NCBI GenBank assembly: GCA_001915065.1
Contig: MNDT01000031.1
Location: 1 to 33,338 of the forward strand
DNA length: 33,338 nucleotides
Origin: an archaeon 13_2_20CM_2_53_6
GTDB lineage: Archaea; Thermoproteota; Bathyarchaeia; 40CM-2-53-6
Direction of reading: 5' to 3'
Position 1 is the first letter of the stretch, and each line of letters starts with the position of its first letter. Below, piece after piece: positions 8,563 to 17,185 of this stretch. Under the pieces are notes generated by a model, which saw only the letters and a list, made by a program, of their open reading frames with translations, searched no databases and was not told where the DNA came from. The position numbers and the translations under genes are program-made.

Positions 8563-8793
8563 TCCAAAGAGCACTCTTGTGTCGCTGGAATTTTCTATTT
8601 TCTAAACTTATGGAGGGGTCGATTTGCTGGCTGAAACGTTTCTGGGTGAGATTTTCCGGTTTATCGCGCAGAACAGGCTAATCGCCCGTTTTCTATAATT
8701 GCCGTGTGGGGTCCAGTCATGCTTGCGAAACCTACCGTGTGGGACCCCCCTCCCTGATTGCCGATCAGGGCTTGTTCTGGGCGAGTTTTCTCG
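8563..8793 (+). repeat. Dispersed ~230-bp repeat, copy 2
   Basis: This is the inverted partner of 218-446. It contains GGGGTCC (8708-8714) complementary to GGACCCC (8742-8748), and a perfect hairpin CCCTGAT (8752-8758) / ATCAGGG (8764-8770). An AACaGG...CCcGTT pairing lies just upstream. A TTCTGGGYGAG motif is found near both ends of the element, and a TATA-like TTTTCTATTTTCTAAA lies near its left side. The whole intergenic space 8513-8837 is essentially this repeat; no protein gene is supported within it. Confidence 0.8.
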
Positions 8794-8837
8794 CAGGAGT
8801 AATCTTCGATTGTAGCGGCTGGCAGGGTCGAGCTTTT

Positions 8838-10148
8838 CTATTCCATCGACTCTGGGATTTCTTTGAGCGAGCGTACGGGCGACAGTAGGACCCAGAGAAA
8901 GGTGAGAGATCCTCCGAGTACGGCTATGCCGATGGCATTCCGCAGACCGAAGAAGGTCCCGAGTAATCCTCCGGTGAGAGCACCGAGCGGTATCGTGCCC
9001 CAGACTAGGAATCGCATTGTCGCGTTCATTCGCCCCTGAAGGCGGATTGGGACGATGGCTTGTCTTAGGCTAACTTGGTTGATATTGTAGACAACTACTC
9101 CGATGAAACTCACGAACTGGCCTGCCATAATGGCGAGAAGATACCAGTTGACGTCCAGGCCGAACAGGGCGAATAGCGGGGATGCGGTGAGGGATCCTGA
9201 TAGGTAGTAGGGAATACCACCGAGTCCTCCTATGAGCGCGCTTCCGATTATGGACAGTCCCATCCCTATTCTCGCCGCTATTCTGGGTGCGAGAATGACT
9301 CCAACGAGAGAACCAATGCTGGCTATGCTGAAGATCAGTCCTTCGGCTAGTGCTACATTCGATGTCGAGATTCCGAGGGATAGTAGGAAGAATGGTAGTA
9401 TCGTGAAGAGGCCAGTGCCGAAGAAGTTGAATGTTCCTGTGGAGCCTGCTATCATCCGGAGTCTCTTGTCGCCGAGTACAACCCTCAAGCCTTCCCGCAT
9501 GTCCCCGAAAACAGAAGCTTTCGAGGTCCCCAGATCAATAGATTCGTTATGCTCGATGCGAGCGAGCGTGAATGCTGATGCGAAGAATGAGCAGGCGTCG
9601 ATGGCTATTGCAATCGGCGCAGTGACTATTCCAATAACAATCCCCGCCATGGTGGGTCCGGCCGCTTGGGCCACGGAGGCACTTGCCTGGAGCTTGCTAT
9701 TTCCTTCGACCAGTTGTTCCTTTCTCACGAGGGCTGGGAGGAAAGACTGGTATGTGATATCGAAGAAGACTTGGAGGAATCCGACAGAGAAGCTGATTGC
9801 GTAGAGGAAGAGGATTCCCAGCTGAGTTATCATGCCGAAGATGGCTGCTATCGGGATGAGCGCCAAGAGTGAGCCTCTGAGAATGTTCGACGTGACCATG
9901 ATCCGCTGCTTTCTGTGGCGATCGACCCAAACGCCGACGAATAATCCGAAGAGGAGCCAGGGAACCGATCCCATGAAAATAAGAATTCCCTGCTCGGTAG
10001 GATTCGAGTGCAGTATGATGACCGCGGTCAATGGTAGAGCGAGCGTTGTAAACTGGCTGCCGAACTGCGAGATGGTGTCGGAGGTCCAGAGCTTCAGGAA
10101 GCTGTGATTCCGCCAGAGCGTCTCCTTCTGGACGGTCGCCGTCTCCAT
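8838..10148 (-). CDS. MFS transporter (MFS_3 / EntS-like exporter group)
   Basis: This 436-residue major-facilitator transporter has about 12 membrane helices. The start region WRNHSFLKLWTSDTISQFGSQFT is typical of the MFS_3 (enterobactin exporter/macrolide efflux-like) branch. The conserved loop between helices 2 and 3 appears as GVWVDRHRKQRIMV. Probable role: proton-driven export of a small hydrophobic compound; the substrate is unknown. The frame is open upstream to 10214, but those extra 22 residues (MTVLCDYLECATLIC...) are not family-like, so the ATG at 10148 is preferred. It has no operon partner; the next upstream gene on the same strand starts 129 bp away. Confidence 0.88.
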   Translation of the reverse strand: METATVQKETLWRNHSFLKLWTSDTISQFGSQFTTLALPLTAVIILHSNPTEQGILIFMGSVPWLLFGLFVGVWVDRHRKQRIMVTSNILRGSLLALIPIAAIFGMITQLGILFLYAISFSVGFLQVFFDITYQSFLPALVRKEQLVEGNSKLQASASVAQAAGPTMAGIVIGIVTAPIAIAIDACSFFASAFTLARIEHNESIDLGTSKASVFGDMREGLRVVLGDKRLRMIAGSTGTFNFFGTGLFTILPFFLLSLGISTSNVALAEGLIFSIASIGSLVGVILAPRIAARIGMGLSIIGSALIGGLGGIPYYLSGSLTASPLFALFGLDVNWYLLAIMAGQFVSFIGVVVYNINQVSLRQAIVPIRLQGRMNATMRFLVWGTIPLGALTGGLLGTFFGLRNAIGIAVLGGSLTFLWVLLSPVRSLKEIPESME

Positions 10149-10276
10149 GCAATGCTGGACTCTGCCGTCACAAATAAGGGTCGCGCACTCGAGGTAGTCA
10201 CATAGGACAGTCACATGTAGTGTTGAGATGAATTAGCATTGTGAAATCCTAGAAGAAGAAAGGCGCTAAGAAATCA

Positions 10277-10651
10277 TTAGTTGGATTGCGACGCGTTGTA
10301 GACCAGGATTACTGGTTTTCCCTCGAACTTGTAGCTGCTATCGATCCACGCCTTATGCCGCCCATATCTTTTCAGTGTAGATGCAGTATGGGTCTTGTCT
10401 CCATCAAGCCTGTATCCCGTCCATGTCCCATCCTGGCTTGAGAACTCCGGCGGTAAATCTGCGCACCAGTATGTGTAGCCTTTGTCCTTGTATTTTTCGT
10501 AGATGTCTTTGAAGCTGCCGTAGTCTTTTGTTGCGATCCAGCGGTAGTAGTGGTACTTGTAGCGGACGCGGATCTTGTATCGGCTACTCTGAAGTCTCTT
10601 TGAGTGTTTTCTTCTTCTCTTTCTTTGCTCCATTTGGGCTTGTTGACTCAT
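10277..10651 (-). CDS. Unknown basic/aromatic small protein
   Basis: This 124-residue protein is not recognised. It has a very basic N terminus (KRRRKHSKRL), a Tyr-rich stretch around 25-37 (RYKIRVRYKYHYYRW), a middle region GYTYWCADLPPEFSSQDGTWTGYRLDGD, and a C-terminal VILVYNASQSN. It has no membrane helix and a single Cys. It overlaps the upstream gene (10584-10805) by 68 nt in another frame, suggesting translational coupling or a misassigned start (an alternative ATG is 18 nt downstream). Its Lys/Tyr-rich composition differs from its neighbours, hinting at acquired (plasmid- or virus-like) DNA. Confidence 0.5.
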   Translation of the reverse strand: MSQQAQMEQRKRRRKHSKRLQSSRYKIRVRYKYHYYRWIATKDYGSFKDIYEKYKDKGYTYWCADLPPEFSSQDGTWTGYRLDGDKTHTASTLKRYGRHKAWIDSSYKFEGKPVILVYNASQSN

Positions 10652-10805
10652 GGGTGCTCACCAGCTGTTTCTCCCACTCGTGAGCGAGACGAATGAATAC
10701 GTCCTTGTTCGTACACTTCAGCCGCTTGCTATGATACGCGACGAATCTCAGAAAGCTGTCAATATCGATGTCGTCTTCGAAGTCGACGGTCAGTATGTAT
10801 CTCAT
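10584..10805 (-). CDS. Unknown small acidic-to-basic protein
   Basis: This 73-residue protein is not recognised. It opens MRYILTVDFEDDIDIDSFLRF, probably a beta strand plus an acidic helix. A helical stretch (NKDVFIRLAHEWEKQL) follows, then a Lys-rich tail (AKKEKKKTLKETSE). The tail is encoded in the 68-nt region shared with the next gene in another frame, so part of its Lys richness may reflect the double-coding constraint. It has an ATG start and no recognised partner. Confidence 0.45.
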   Translation of the reverse strand: MRYILTVDFEDDIDIDSFLRFVAYHSKRLKCTNKDVFIRLAHEWEKQLVSTHESTSPNGAKKEKKKTLKETSE

Positions 10806-11087
10806 GTTGGACCCTGGCCGACTCTCCGTCTCGCCAGAATGGCCAGAGGCTAGATTGGAGATTAAGCGAATCGAAACCTGTCCAGCGTCTCCACAGTACT
10901 ATCACGTTACCAGTCTATGGCCTAGAAAAGGCGTCATATACTCACGAGCTGAACCATGTCCTCGACAGGCTATAATCCCACCAGCTATTGTAGCAAGCCG
11001 TTGAATCATGAAATCGTAAAATAGCAGTGCCAAGGAAACAATTGGCGTTAGTGAGCGGGGTTCCCAAGAAAATCCAAGGCTCGCTTG

Positions 11088-11681
11088 ATGGTCCGACTCG
11101 ACGATGATGTGAGAGAACGCCTTGAAAGTTTATCGAGAAAGGAAGATCTCTCTCTTAACCATGTAATGAACAGTGGTCTACGCGAATATGCAGAGTGGGG
11201 CGCTGTCTACCAAAACGCCGGACTAGCGGTTACAGGAAAGAGACTTCTGCGAGAACTCTTTGACAACTTGGCTGAAGAAAAGGCGAGAGAGCTCGGAAGA
11301 AGGAACGGGAGAGAAGAGGCGCCACATATGGTCATCTCCTGGTTTGGAAATTTCAACCTCGAAAATGTCCTTCGAGTCTTCGGAAGCATCCTTGCCAGAT
11401 ACAGCGGCACATTCGTCTTCGAACATTCACAGGAGGGCCGGGTCCACACAGTTGTCGTGAGACACGAAATGGGTAGCCACGCATCAGCCTACTATGCAGA
11501 ATACGCTAGAGCGATATGTGAACTTCTCAACATGCCATCCTCGGTGACCGAGACGGAAGATCAGGTTCTCATCAAAGCCGAAGAGCCGGTCGCCGGCCCA
11601 GTCGAAACCGCCCAAGGCCTTCCAAGCGCCTTTATAGAAGAACGGCGCAAACAAACCAGTCTTAGACCCACACGCCCATAG
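11088..11681 (+). CDS. Ribbon-helix-helix protein with a larger C-terminal domain
   Basis: The 197-residue product starts with a CopG/Arc-type ribbon-helix-helix: strand MVRLDDDV, then helix RERLESLSRKEDL and helix SLNHVMNSGLREYAEWG. The remaining ~150 residues are not recognised. They contain a soluble alpha/beta segment (VISWFGNFNLENVLRVFGSIL...TFVFEHSQEGRVHTVVVRHEMGSHASAYYAEYARAICELL), which resembles a sensing or dimerisation domain, and a disordered tail. Probable function is a transcription factor; target and ligand are unknown. A TTG directly precedes the chosen ATG. No antitoxin-like partner toxin is adjacent. Confidence 0.68.
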   Translation: MVRLDDDVRERLESLSRKEDLSLNHVMNSGLREYAEWGAVYQNAGLAVTGKRLLRELFDNLAEEKARELGRRNGREEAPHMVISWFGNFNLENVLRVFGSILARYSGTFVFEHSQEGRVHTVVVRHEMGSHASAYYAEYARAICELLNMPSSVTETEDQVLIKAEEPVAGPVETAQGLPSAFIEERRKQTSLRPTRP

Positions 11682-11819
11682 CCGTTTAGAACTCGGCACG
11701 TCCAGCAATTCTTCGGTAGATTGTAATTGGATATGTGTCCAGTTGCGAGAAGATACACCTTAAATTCGGTGGTTCCCATGCCCTCAAACTGAGAGTTCGT
11801 ACAGGCGAGGAATAGAGGG

Positions 11820-13208
11820 GTGCAAGCGCAAGAGACAGGGTACCGACGTTTCAAGATCGAATCAAGGCCTGCTCCTCACGTCTACGCGATCCCCAACAGG
11901 TTCGATGTTAGAGCTCGCAAGATCCGCCTTGCTGCCATGCTGGTACATGAGGCATTCGAGTACAGGTTCGAGAAAGACGTCGTTCTGAGTCGCCCCTGCA
12001 TCTACGGTGTCTTCAGCGGACACTTCGGCGGGTTCAAACCGCTGAAACACAAGTGCGTAGGTTGCATGAGATGTGTTCAGGAGTATCCGCACATCATGAC
12101 AGTCAAACCTTCCGAGGCGTACAAGAAACTGGGCGACTCGTTCTGGACTCCCGAGATGGTCTACACTGTCTGGAACGAAGCGTCTACGGGAAAAATTCCG
12201 GTCAAAGGAATGGGCTACAAAGGCGCATTTGGCGGAGAGGGATTTGATGGCATCTGGACTGACATGTCAGAAATTGTTCGTCCAACCAGGGACGGTGTCT
12301 ACGGACGCGAGTATATTTCGACACGCGTCGATGTTGGACGGAAGCCGACAAGTATCGACCTCGACAAAGTCACTGAGACGCCTAGGACGATCGAGATTCC
12401 GGTCCCAATAATCTTCGATGAACTACCGAATGGTACTGACAACGATGATGTTCAAACAGCTGTAGCACTGGCAGCAGGGAACATCGGTACACTAGACGTT
12501 GCTAGGGAAACAAGGCTAGGTAGACCGGGACCTGACAATCTGTTGCCGCTAATTGACGAGGAGGGAATCGAAGACTATGGGGAGAAGCAACCCTCAATTC
12601 TCGAGTTTGACGCCGAGAACCCCGGTATGCTGAGGAAGCTGCTGACACGTTTCGACCGGTCAATTATCATAGGCAGGCTACCGCTCAAAGAGGATTCTGG
12701 ACGGGTTGCGTCCGAACTAGCCCGTCAAGGCGTGCACGGGATGCACTTGTACGCTGACTATCACGGCCACGACTATTCTAGAGATCCTCGGCACATCTCG
12801 ACAGCCCTGCGGGATGTGCATCAGCAGCTGGTCCGGGATGGACTGCGAGACCAAGTTACGATCATCGCGAGCGGAGGGATCACTCTAGCGGAGCATGTGC
12901 CAAAAGCGATCATCAGCGGCGCGGACCTAGTCGGGATTGACACGACGATACTGGTTGCGTTGCAGGCAGAGTTCCTAGGCGAGACTCGGAACAGGGCGAA
13001 ATGCGGATTCAGACCGCGGAAAATCAATCCAGAGTGGGGAGCACAGCGTCTCGTCAACCTCATCGGTGTCTGGCATGATCAGCTGATCGAGATTCTCGGC
13101 GCTATGGGAATCCGCGACGTACGACGGCTGCGAGGAGACATTGGCCGATCAATGATGGACTCGGAACTGCGTGAACAATCGTTCGAGGGGATCGCATGGG
13201 CAACTTAG
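11820..13208 (+). CDS. Glutamate synthase FMN-domain paralogue with incomplete Fe-S motif
   Basis: The 462-residue protein is related to the FMN-binding (synthase) domain of glutamate synthase: IEIPVPIIFDELPNG, the barrel strands GMHLYADYHGHDYS and VTIIASGGITLAEHVPKAIISGADLVGID, and the closing WGAQRLVNLIGVWHDQLIEILGAMGIRDVRRLRG mirror the next gene. It lacks the KPGLGG, GGYGGTGAAP and CxxCxxC...C signatures of the active subunit. Instead it has an N-terminal ferredoxin-like motif CVGCMRCVQEYP (C79, C82, C85) whose fourth cysteine is Tyr89. It is likely a non-catalytic or electron-transfer partner of the downstream synthase. Start: GTG preceded by a GAGG-type motif. Its end overlaps the next gene by 13 nt, so the genes are co-transcribed. 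Confidence 0.82.
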   Translation: MQAQETGYRRFKIESRPAPHVYAIPNRFDVRARKIRLAAMLVHEAFEYRFEKDVVLSRPCIYGVFSGHFGGFKPLKHKCVGCMRCVQEYPHIMTVKPSEAYKKLGDSFWTPEMVYTVWNEASTGKIPVKGMGYKGAFGGEGFDGIWTDMSEIVRPTRDGVYGREYISTRVDVGRKPTSIDLDKVTETPRTIEIPVPIIFDELPNGTDNDDVQTAVALAAGNIGTLDVARETRLGRPGPDNLLPLIDEEGIEDYGEKQPSILEFDAENPGMLRKLLTRFDRSIIIGRLPLKEDSGRVASELARQGVHGMHLYADYHGHDYSRDPRHISTALRDVHQQLVRDGLRDQVTIIASGGITLAEHVPKAIISGADLVGIDTTILVALQAEFLGETRNRAKCGFRPRKINPEWGAQRLVNLIGVWHDQLIEILGAMGIRDVRRLRGDIGRSMMDSELREQSFEGIAWAT

Positions 13209-14479
13209 AACTCATCGTCGAGAAGCACACCGAAAGGATTCACCGTGGCCTAGAAGTGCTCCCTACGCTCAAGCATGGCGTGCCGGACGGATTGGGGAAC
13301 AAACGGTGGACAGGCGATCTAATTCTTGCCACCTATGAGCAGGCGTTGACCGGAGATATTCCGCAGAACGATCTAGAGTACAAGACTGGGAATTCTGGAG
13401 GAGGCTTCGACGTTCTGGGATGGAAGAGCCATGATAGAGTTGCAAAGGTCGACCAAGATCAGGTTGATCTATCAATTCCATTGAACAAGAGAGGTGATGG
13501 CGAGAAAATCGAGATTCCGGTACCGATCTATGGTGGAGGCATGTCTTTTGGCTCGATCAGTCTCAACTTCATGATCGCGCGGGCCCGAGCCGCAAGGAGA
13601 CTCGGGACCTACACTTCAACCGGTGAAGGAGGCTACCCTGACCAGATTGTACCCTATCGGAATCACGTGATTACACAAGTTGCTACGGGCATGTTCGGGG
13701 TCCGGGAGGAAACTATCCAGTACGCGCCAATTGTCGAGTTCAAGTATGCTCAGGGAGCAAAGCCGGGACTGGGCGGCCACCTCCTCGCCGACAAGGTAAC
13801 CTCAGAAGTTGCGAAGATGCGAGAGTCGTCTATGTTCACGAGTCTCTACTCGCCGTTTCCATTTCACAGCGTGTACTCTGTGGAGGATCACAAGAAGCAT
13901 GTCGACTGGATCAAGACCGTTAATCCCCGAGCACTCGTCTCTGTGAAGGTCTCGACGCCCACCGATGTTGACATGGTAGCGATTGGGAGCTACTATGCTG
14001 GCGCGAACATCATTCACATCGACGGCGGCTATGGTGGGACAGGGGCTGCGCCGGAGATTGCGAAGAAGAACATTGCCATGCCAATCGAGTACGCGATCCC
14101 GAAGGTCCACGATTATCTGGTGTCGGAGGGAGTCCGGGACGAGATCACGCTAATGGCAAGCGGGGGGATCAGAACTGCAGATGATATTGCGAAGGCCATT
14201 GCTCTGGGAGCTGACGGATGTGTTGTGGCGACAGCGGAAGCGGTAGCTGTCGGATGTACGCATTGTGGGAACTGTGAACGGGGACGCGGTTGTCAGGTAG
14301 GCATCACGACAACTGATCCAGAGCTTTCCCAGTTCATTGATCCCGAGTGGGGCGAGATGAGGATCGTCAACCTGTTCAACGCTTGGTCGAAACGTCTGCG
14401 GATACTCCTCGCCAGTTTCGGACTCGAGAGTATTCGTGAGCTTCGTGGCAGAAAGGACCTACTCGTACGATACAAGTGA
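13196..14479 (+). CDS. gltB: Glutamate synthase, FMN/Fe-S synthase domain protein
   Basis: This 427-residue stand-alone glutamate synthase domain converts 2-oxoglutarate and ammonia to glutamate on FMN. Signatures: IPVPIYGGGMSFGSIS (107-122), the STGEGGY loop, KPGLGGHL (189-196), HIDGGYGGTGAAP (274-286), MASGGIRTADDI (320-331), and a Cys cluster CTHCGNCERGRGC (C354, C357, C360, C366) for an Fe-S centre. ATG is preceded by a strong GAGGGG seven nt upstream. In archaea the domains of the bacterial large subunit are commonly split into separate ORFs; this is domain 2. The glutaminase domain is supplied by the next gene. No GltD-like NADPH subunit is in the window, so the electron donor (ferredoxin or a distant GltD) is open. 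Confidence 0.92.
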   Translation: MGNLELIVEKHTERIHRGLEVLPTLKHGVPDGLGNKRWTGDLILATYEQALTGDIPQNDLEYKTGNSGGGFDVLGWKSHDRVAKVDQDQVDLSIPLNKRGDGEKIEIPVPIYGGGMSFGSISLNFMIARARAARRLGTYTSTGEGGYPDQIVPYRNHVITQVATGMFGVREETIQYAPIVEFKYAQGAKPGLGGHLLADKVTSEVAKMRESSMFTSLYSPFPFHSVYSVEDHKKHVDWIKTVNPRALVSVKVSTPTDVDMVAIGSYYAGANIIHIDGGYGGTGAAPEIAKKNIAMPIEYAIPKVHDYLVSEGVRDEITLMASGGIRTADDIAKAIALGADGCVVATAEAVAVGCTHCGNCERGRGCQVGITTTDPELSQFIDPEWGEMRIVNLFNAWSKRLRILLASFGLESIRELRGRKDLLVRYK

Positions 14480-14486
14480 GAACGCG

Positions 14487-17054
14487 ATGATCGGCCAAGA
14501 GATTATCGACTCCCGAAAAACGTTGAAGGTCCCGGATCCGTCATCACTGAAAGAGGAGGCAGAGGGCGGCTGCGGGGTTGTTGGACTGGCTTCCAACATT
14601 CCGTTAGAGGGAAAGTATCTCCTGGAGTCGCTTGTACAGATGCGGAACAGAGGTAACGGCAAGGGTGGAGGCATTGCTGCCCTAGGCCTCGTCCCAGAAC
14701 AGCTGGGAGTTTCAGAGAAGATTCTGCGCGAAGACTACATTCTGCAAGTCGCTTACCTCGACAGGTCTTCTAGAAATCAGGTCGAAGATGAGCATATTCG
14801 ACCCTTCTTCCAGGTCGACCACGAATCGAGAGTTGAAGCGGTCGATGATTACCGGTCGATTCCGGGTCTCGAAGTGGAGCCGCCGGAGGTCTACAGGTAC
14901 TTTGTGCGCGTCAAGCCGGAGGTGTTGGCTGATTTCGCGTGCAAGAACAATCTTCACAGCCTGAAGAGTAGCGAGTTGGAAGACGAGTTTGTCTACCAGA
15001 ACAGCTACCGCCTGAATCTCCAACACTACTCGTCACTAGGCGAGAAGAAAGCGTTCGTTGTCTCTCACGGCAAGAACCTGATCGTTCTGAAACTGGTCGG
15101 CTACGGAGATGATGTTGTAAAGTTCTACCGACTGGAAGATTTCAAAGCTCACGTCTGGATCGGCCACCACCGCTATCCGACGAAGGGCAGGGTCTGGCAT
15201 CCCGGCGGCGCGCACCCGTTTGTCGGGCTGCATGAGGCGCTCGTTCACAACGGTGATTTTGCGAATTACCACTCGATAATGGAATACTTGGCACAGCGGA
15301 ACATCCATCCCATGTTCTTGACGGATACTGAAGTGTCTGTTCTATTGTTCGATCTGATCAGCCGGGTCTACAAGTATCCTCTGGAGTACTTGATCGAGGC
15401 GCTTGCGCCGACGACCGAGCGGGACTTTGAGATGCTGCCGGAGGAGAAGAGGAAGATCTATCGCCTGATTCAGACTTCTCACATTCACGGGTCTCCGGAC
15501 GGTCCTTGGTTCTTCATCGTCGCTAGGAATGACGTCGAGAAAAATGCCTGGCAGTTGCTGGGGATTACTGACACGTCGATGCTGCGACCCCAGGTCTTCG
15601 CCTTGCAAGAGGGTCCGGTCAAGATCGGCATCATCGCATCTGAGAGACAGGCGATCAACGCTGTGCTCGGACGGCTACAGGAGGATGGTAGGGTTCCGAG
15701 CAGGTTTGCTGACTCTTACTGGAATGCTCGTGGCGGGAGTCACACTGATGGAGGAGCATTCCTCTTCACCGTAAAGGATGGAGAGGTTGGGAAGGAACTG
15801 GAATGTGCTGACAAATTTGGACGGGCGATTAGTCTTCCAGAACAGGATTGGCTGCCTGGACCCCGAACGGCCATTGCTCTAAACGTCAGCGTTGCACTGC
15901 AACTGCCTAGGAAGGGTCCACATGCTCAAGACCCGTTGGGATTCTACGAGTACGTTCGTCCCGCATTGAGGGACGCCGGCTTCCAATATGCCGGAGAGAT
16001 TCTTGAGGAGTTGAAGAGCCTCGCGTTGAGGGGGCAGGAGTCGAGACGCTTCGCGATACAATCGCTCTCACTGTTATTCGACCGAGTCTACGATACTGGA
16101 TACAAGAAGCGCAGCTCACTGCTGCACTTGTATCATGAGGCTTTGAATGAGATCTTCTCTTCCTTACCATTGTCGAACTATGACCTCTACACTCGGCTGG
16201 ACTGGAAGAATAGGTCCAGACTTGTCCATCCGGGATTAGACTCGCAGGTGCTTGTGGTTGATGCTCTGGAGTTTCCAGTTGATGGAGGCGAGAGTGCGGC
16301 TAGGTTCGTAGTCGGCGCGTACGACCAGGGCTGGAAGAATATCCTGCTCTACAATCTACGAGGCCACAGGTTCATCGGGAGCGGGTTGGGTCCAGGGACG
16401 AATGGTTTGAGGATTGACTGTTACGGGGATGTAGGCGATTATGTCGCGTCAGGCATTGATGGTTGCGAGTTGACTGTTCATGGCGCGGCTCAGGATCAGG
16501 TTGCCCAGATTCTGAAGTATGGGAAGCTAGTGGTTCATGGTGATGTGGGTCAGGCGTTCATGTACGCGGCGAAGGGAGGTGAGGTGTACGTGCTGGGTAA
16601 CGCGGCAGGGCGTCCATTAATCAACGCAGTGGGCAGGCCGAGGGTCGTGATCAACGGGACATGTCTGGACTATCTTGCCGAATCCTTCATGGCAGGCGAC
16701 CCGTACAGCGGGGGCGGGTTTGTGGTCGTCAACGGCTTGAAGCCGTACTTTGACGGGACCTTCACAGAACAGGAACACCCTTACCCTGGAGGCAATCTAT
16801 TCTCACTGGCTTCCGGTGGAGCCATATTCATCCGAGATCCACACAGAAAGGTGTCGGGGGACCAGCTCAACGGTGGGCGATTGGCAGATGTCACCCTGAA
16901 AGACTGGGAGCTGATTCTGCCATATCTGGAAGAGAACGAGAAGCTGTTCGGAGTATCAGTCAGAGAGGACCTGTTGATTGTTGACGACAAACTCTTGGAC
17001 CCCTCCCAAGTCTATCGTAAGATAGAACCCATATCGTTGCAAGAATTAACCTAG
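14487..17054 (+). CDS. Glutamate synthase glutaminase + GXGXG domain fusion
   Basis: The 855-residue protein joins glutamate synthase domains 1 and 3. The class II glutamine amidotransferase part has the nucleophile in GGCGVVGL (Cys29 from this start; a short propeptide would be cleaved), MRNRGNGKGGG, HHRYPTKGRVWHPGGAHPF and ALVHNGDFANY. The C-terminal part (about 600-745) carries the Gly-rich right-handed helix typical of GXGXG: YGDVGDYVASGIDGCELTVHG, then GDVGQAFMYAAKGGEVYVLGNA. It supplies ammonia to the FMN subunit upstream. I chose the ATG 7 nt after the gltB stop; a GTG at 14436 would add 17 residues and overlap gltB. The middle third (about 290-560) is less conserved. Third gene of the operon. 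Confidence 0.9.
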   Translation: MIGQEIIDSRKTLKVPDPSSLKEEAEGGCGVVGLASNIPLEGKYLLESLVQMRNRGNGKGGGIAALGLVPEQLGVSEKILREDYILQVAYLDRSSRNQVEDEHIRPFFQVDHESRVEAVDDYRSIPGLEVEPPEVYRYFVRVKPEVLADFACKNNLHSLKSSELEDEFVYQNSYRLNLQHYSSLGEKKAFVVSHGKNLIVLKLVGYGDDVVKFYRLEDFKAHVWIGHHRYPTKGRVWHPGGAHPFVGLHEALVHNGDFANYHSIMEYLAQRNIHPMFLTDTEVSVLLFDLISRVYKYPLEYLIEALAPTTERDFEMLPEEKRKIYRLIQTSHIHGSPDGPWFFIVARNDVEKNAWQLLGITDTSMLRPQVFALQEGPVKIGIIASERQAINAVLGRLQEDGRVPSRFADSYWNARGGSHTDGGAFLFTVKDGEVGKELECADKFGRAISLPEQDWLPGPRTAIALNVSVALQLPRKGPHAQDPLGFYEYVRPALRDAGFQYAGEILEELKSLALRGQESRRFAIQSLSLLFDRVYDTGYKKRSSLLHLYHEALNEIFSSLPLSNYDLYTRLDWKNRSRLVHPGLDSQVLVVDALEFPVDGGESAARFVVGAYDQGWKNILLYNLRGHRFIGSGLGPGTNGLRIDCYGDVGDYVASGIDGCELTVHGAAQDQVAQILKYGKLVVHGDVGQAFMYAAKGGEVYVLGNAAGRPLINAVGRPRVVINGTCLDYLAESFMAGDPYSGGGFVVVNGLKPYFDGTFTEQEHPYPGGNLFSLASGGAIFIRDPHRKVSGDQLNGGRLADVTLKDWELILPYLEENEKLFGVSVREDLLIVDDKLLDPSQVYRKIEPISLQELT

Positions 17055-17185
17055 CCAGTGCGAGCTACATGAGTGAGAACTACGGCAGCCGCACCAATCC
17101 GTTCTTCTTCTCGAATATGCTTACAACTAAGGCCAACTGATGCCTGCTCTGCCAGAAAAATGGTTGCTTAGATCTTGCATCATGA

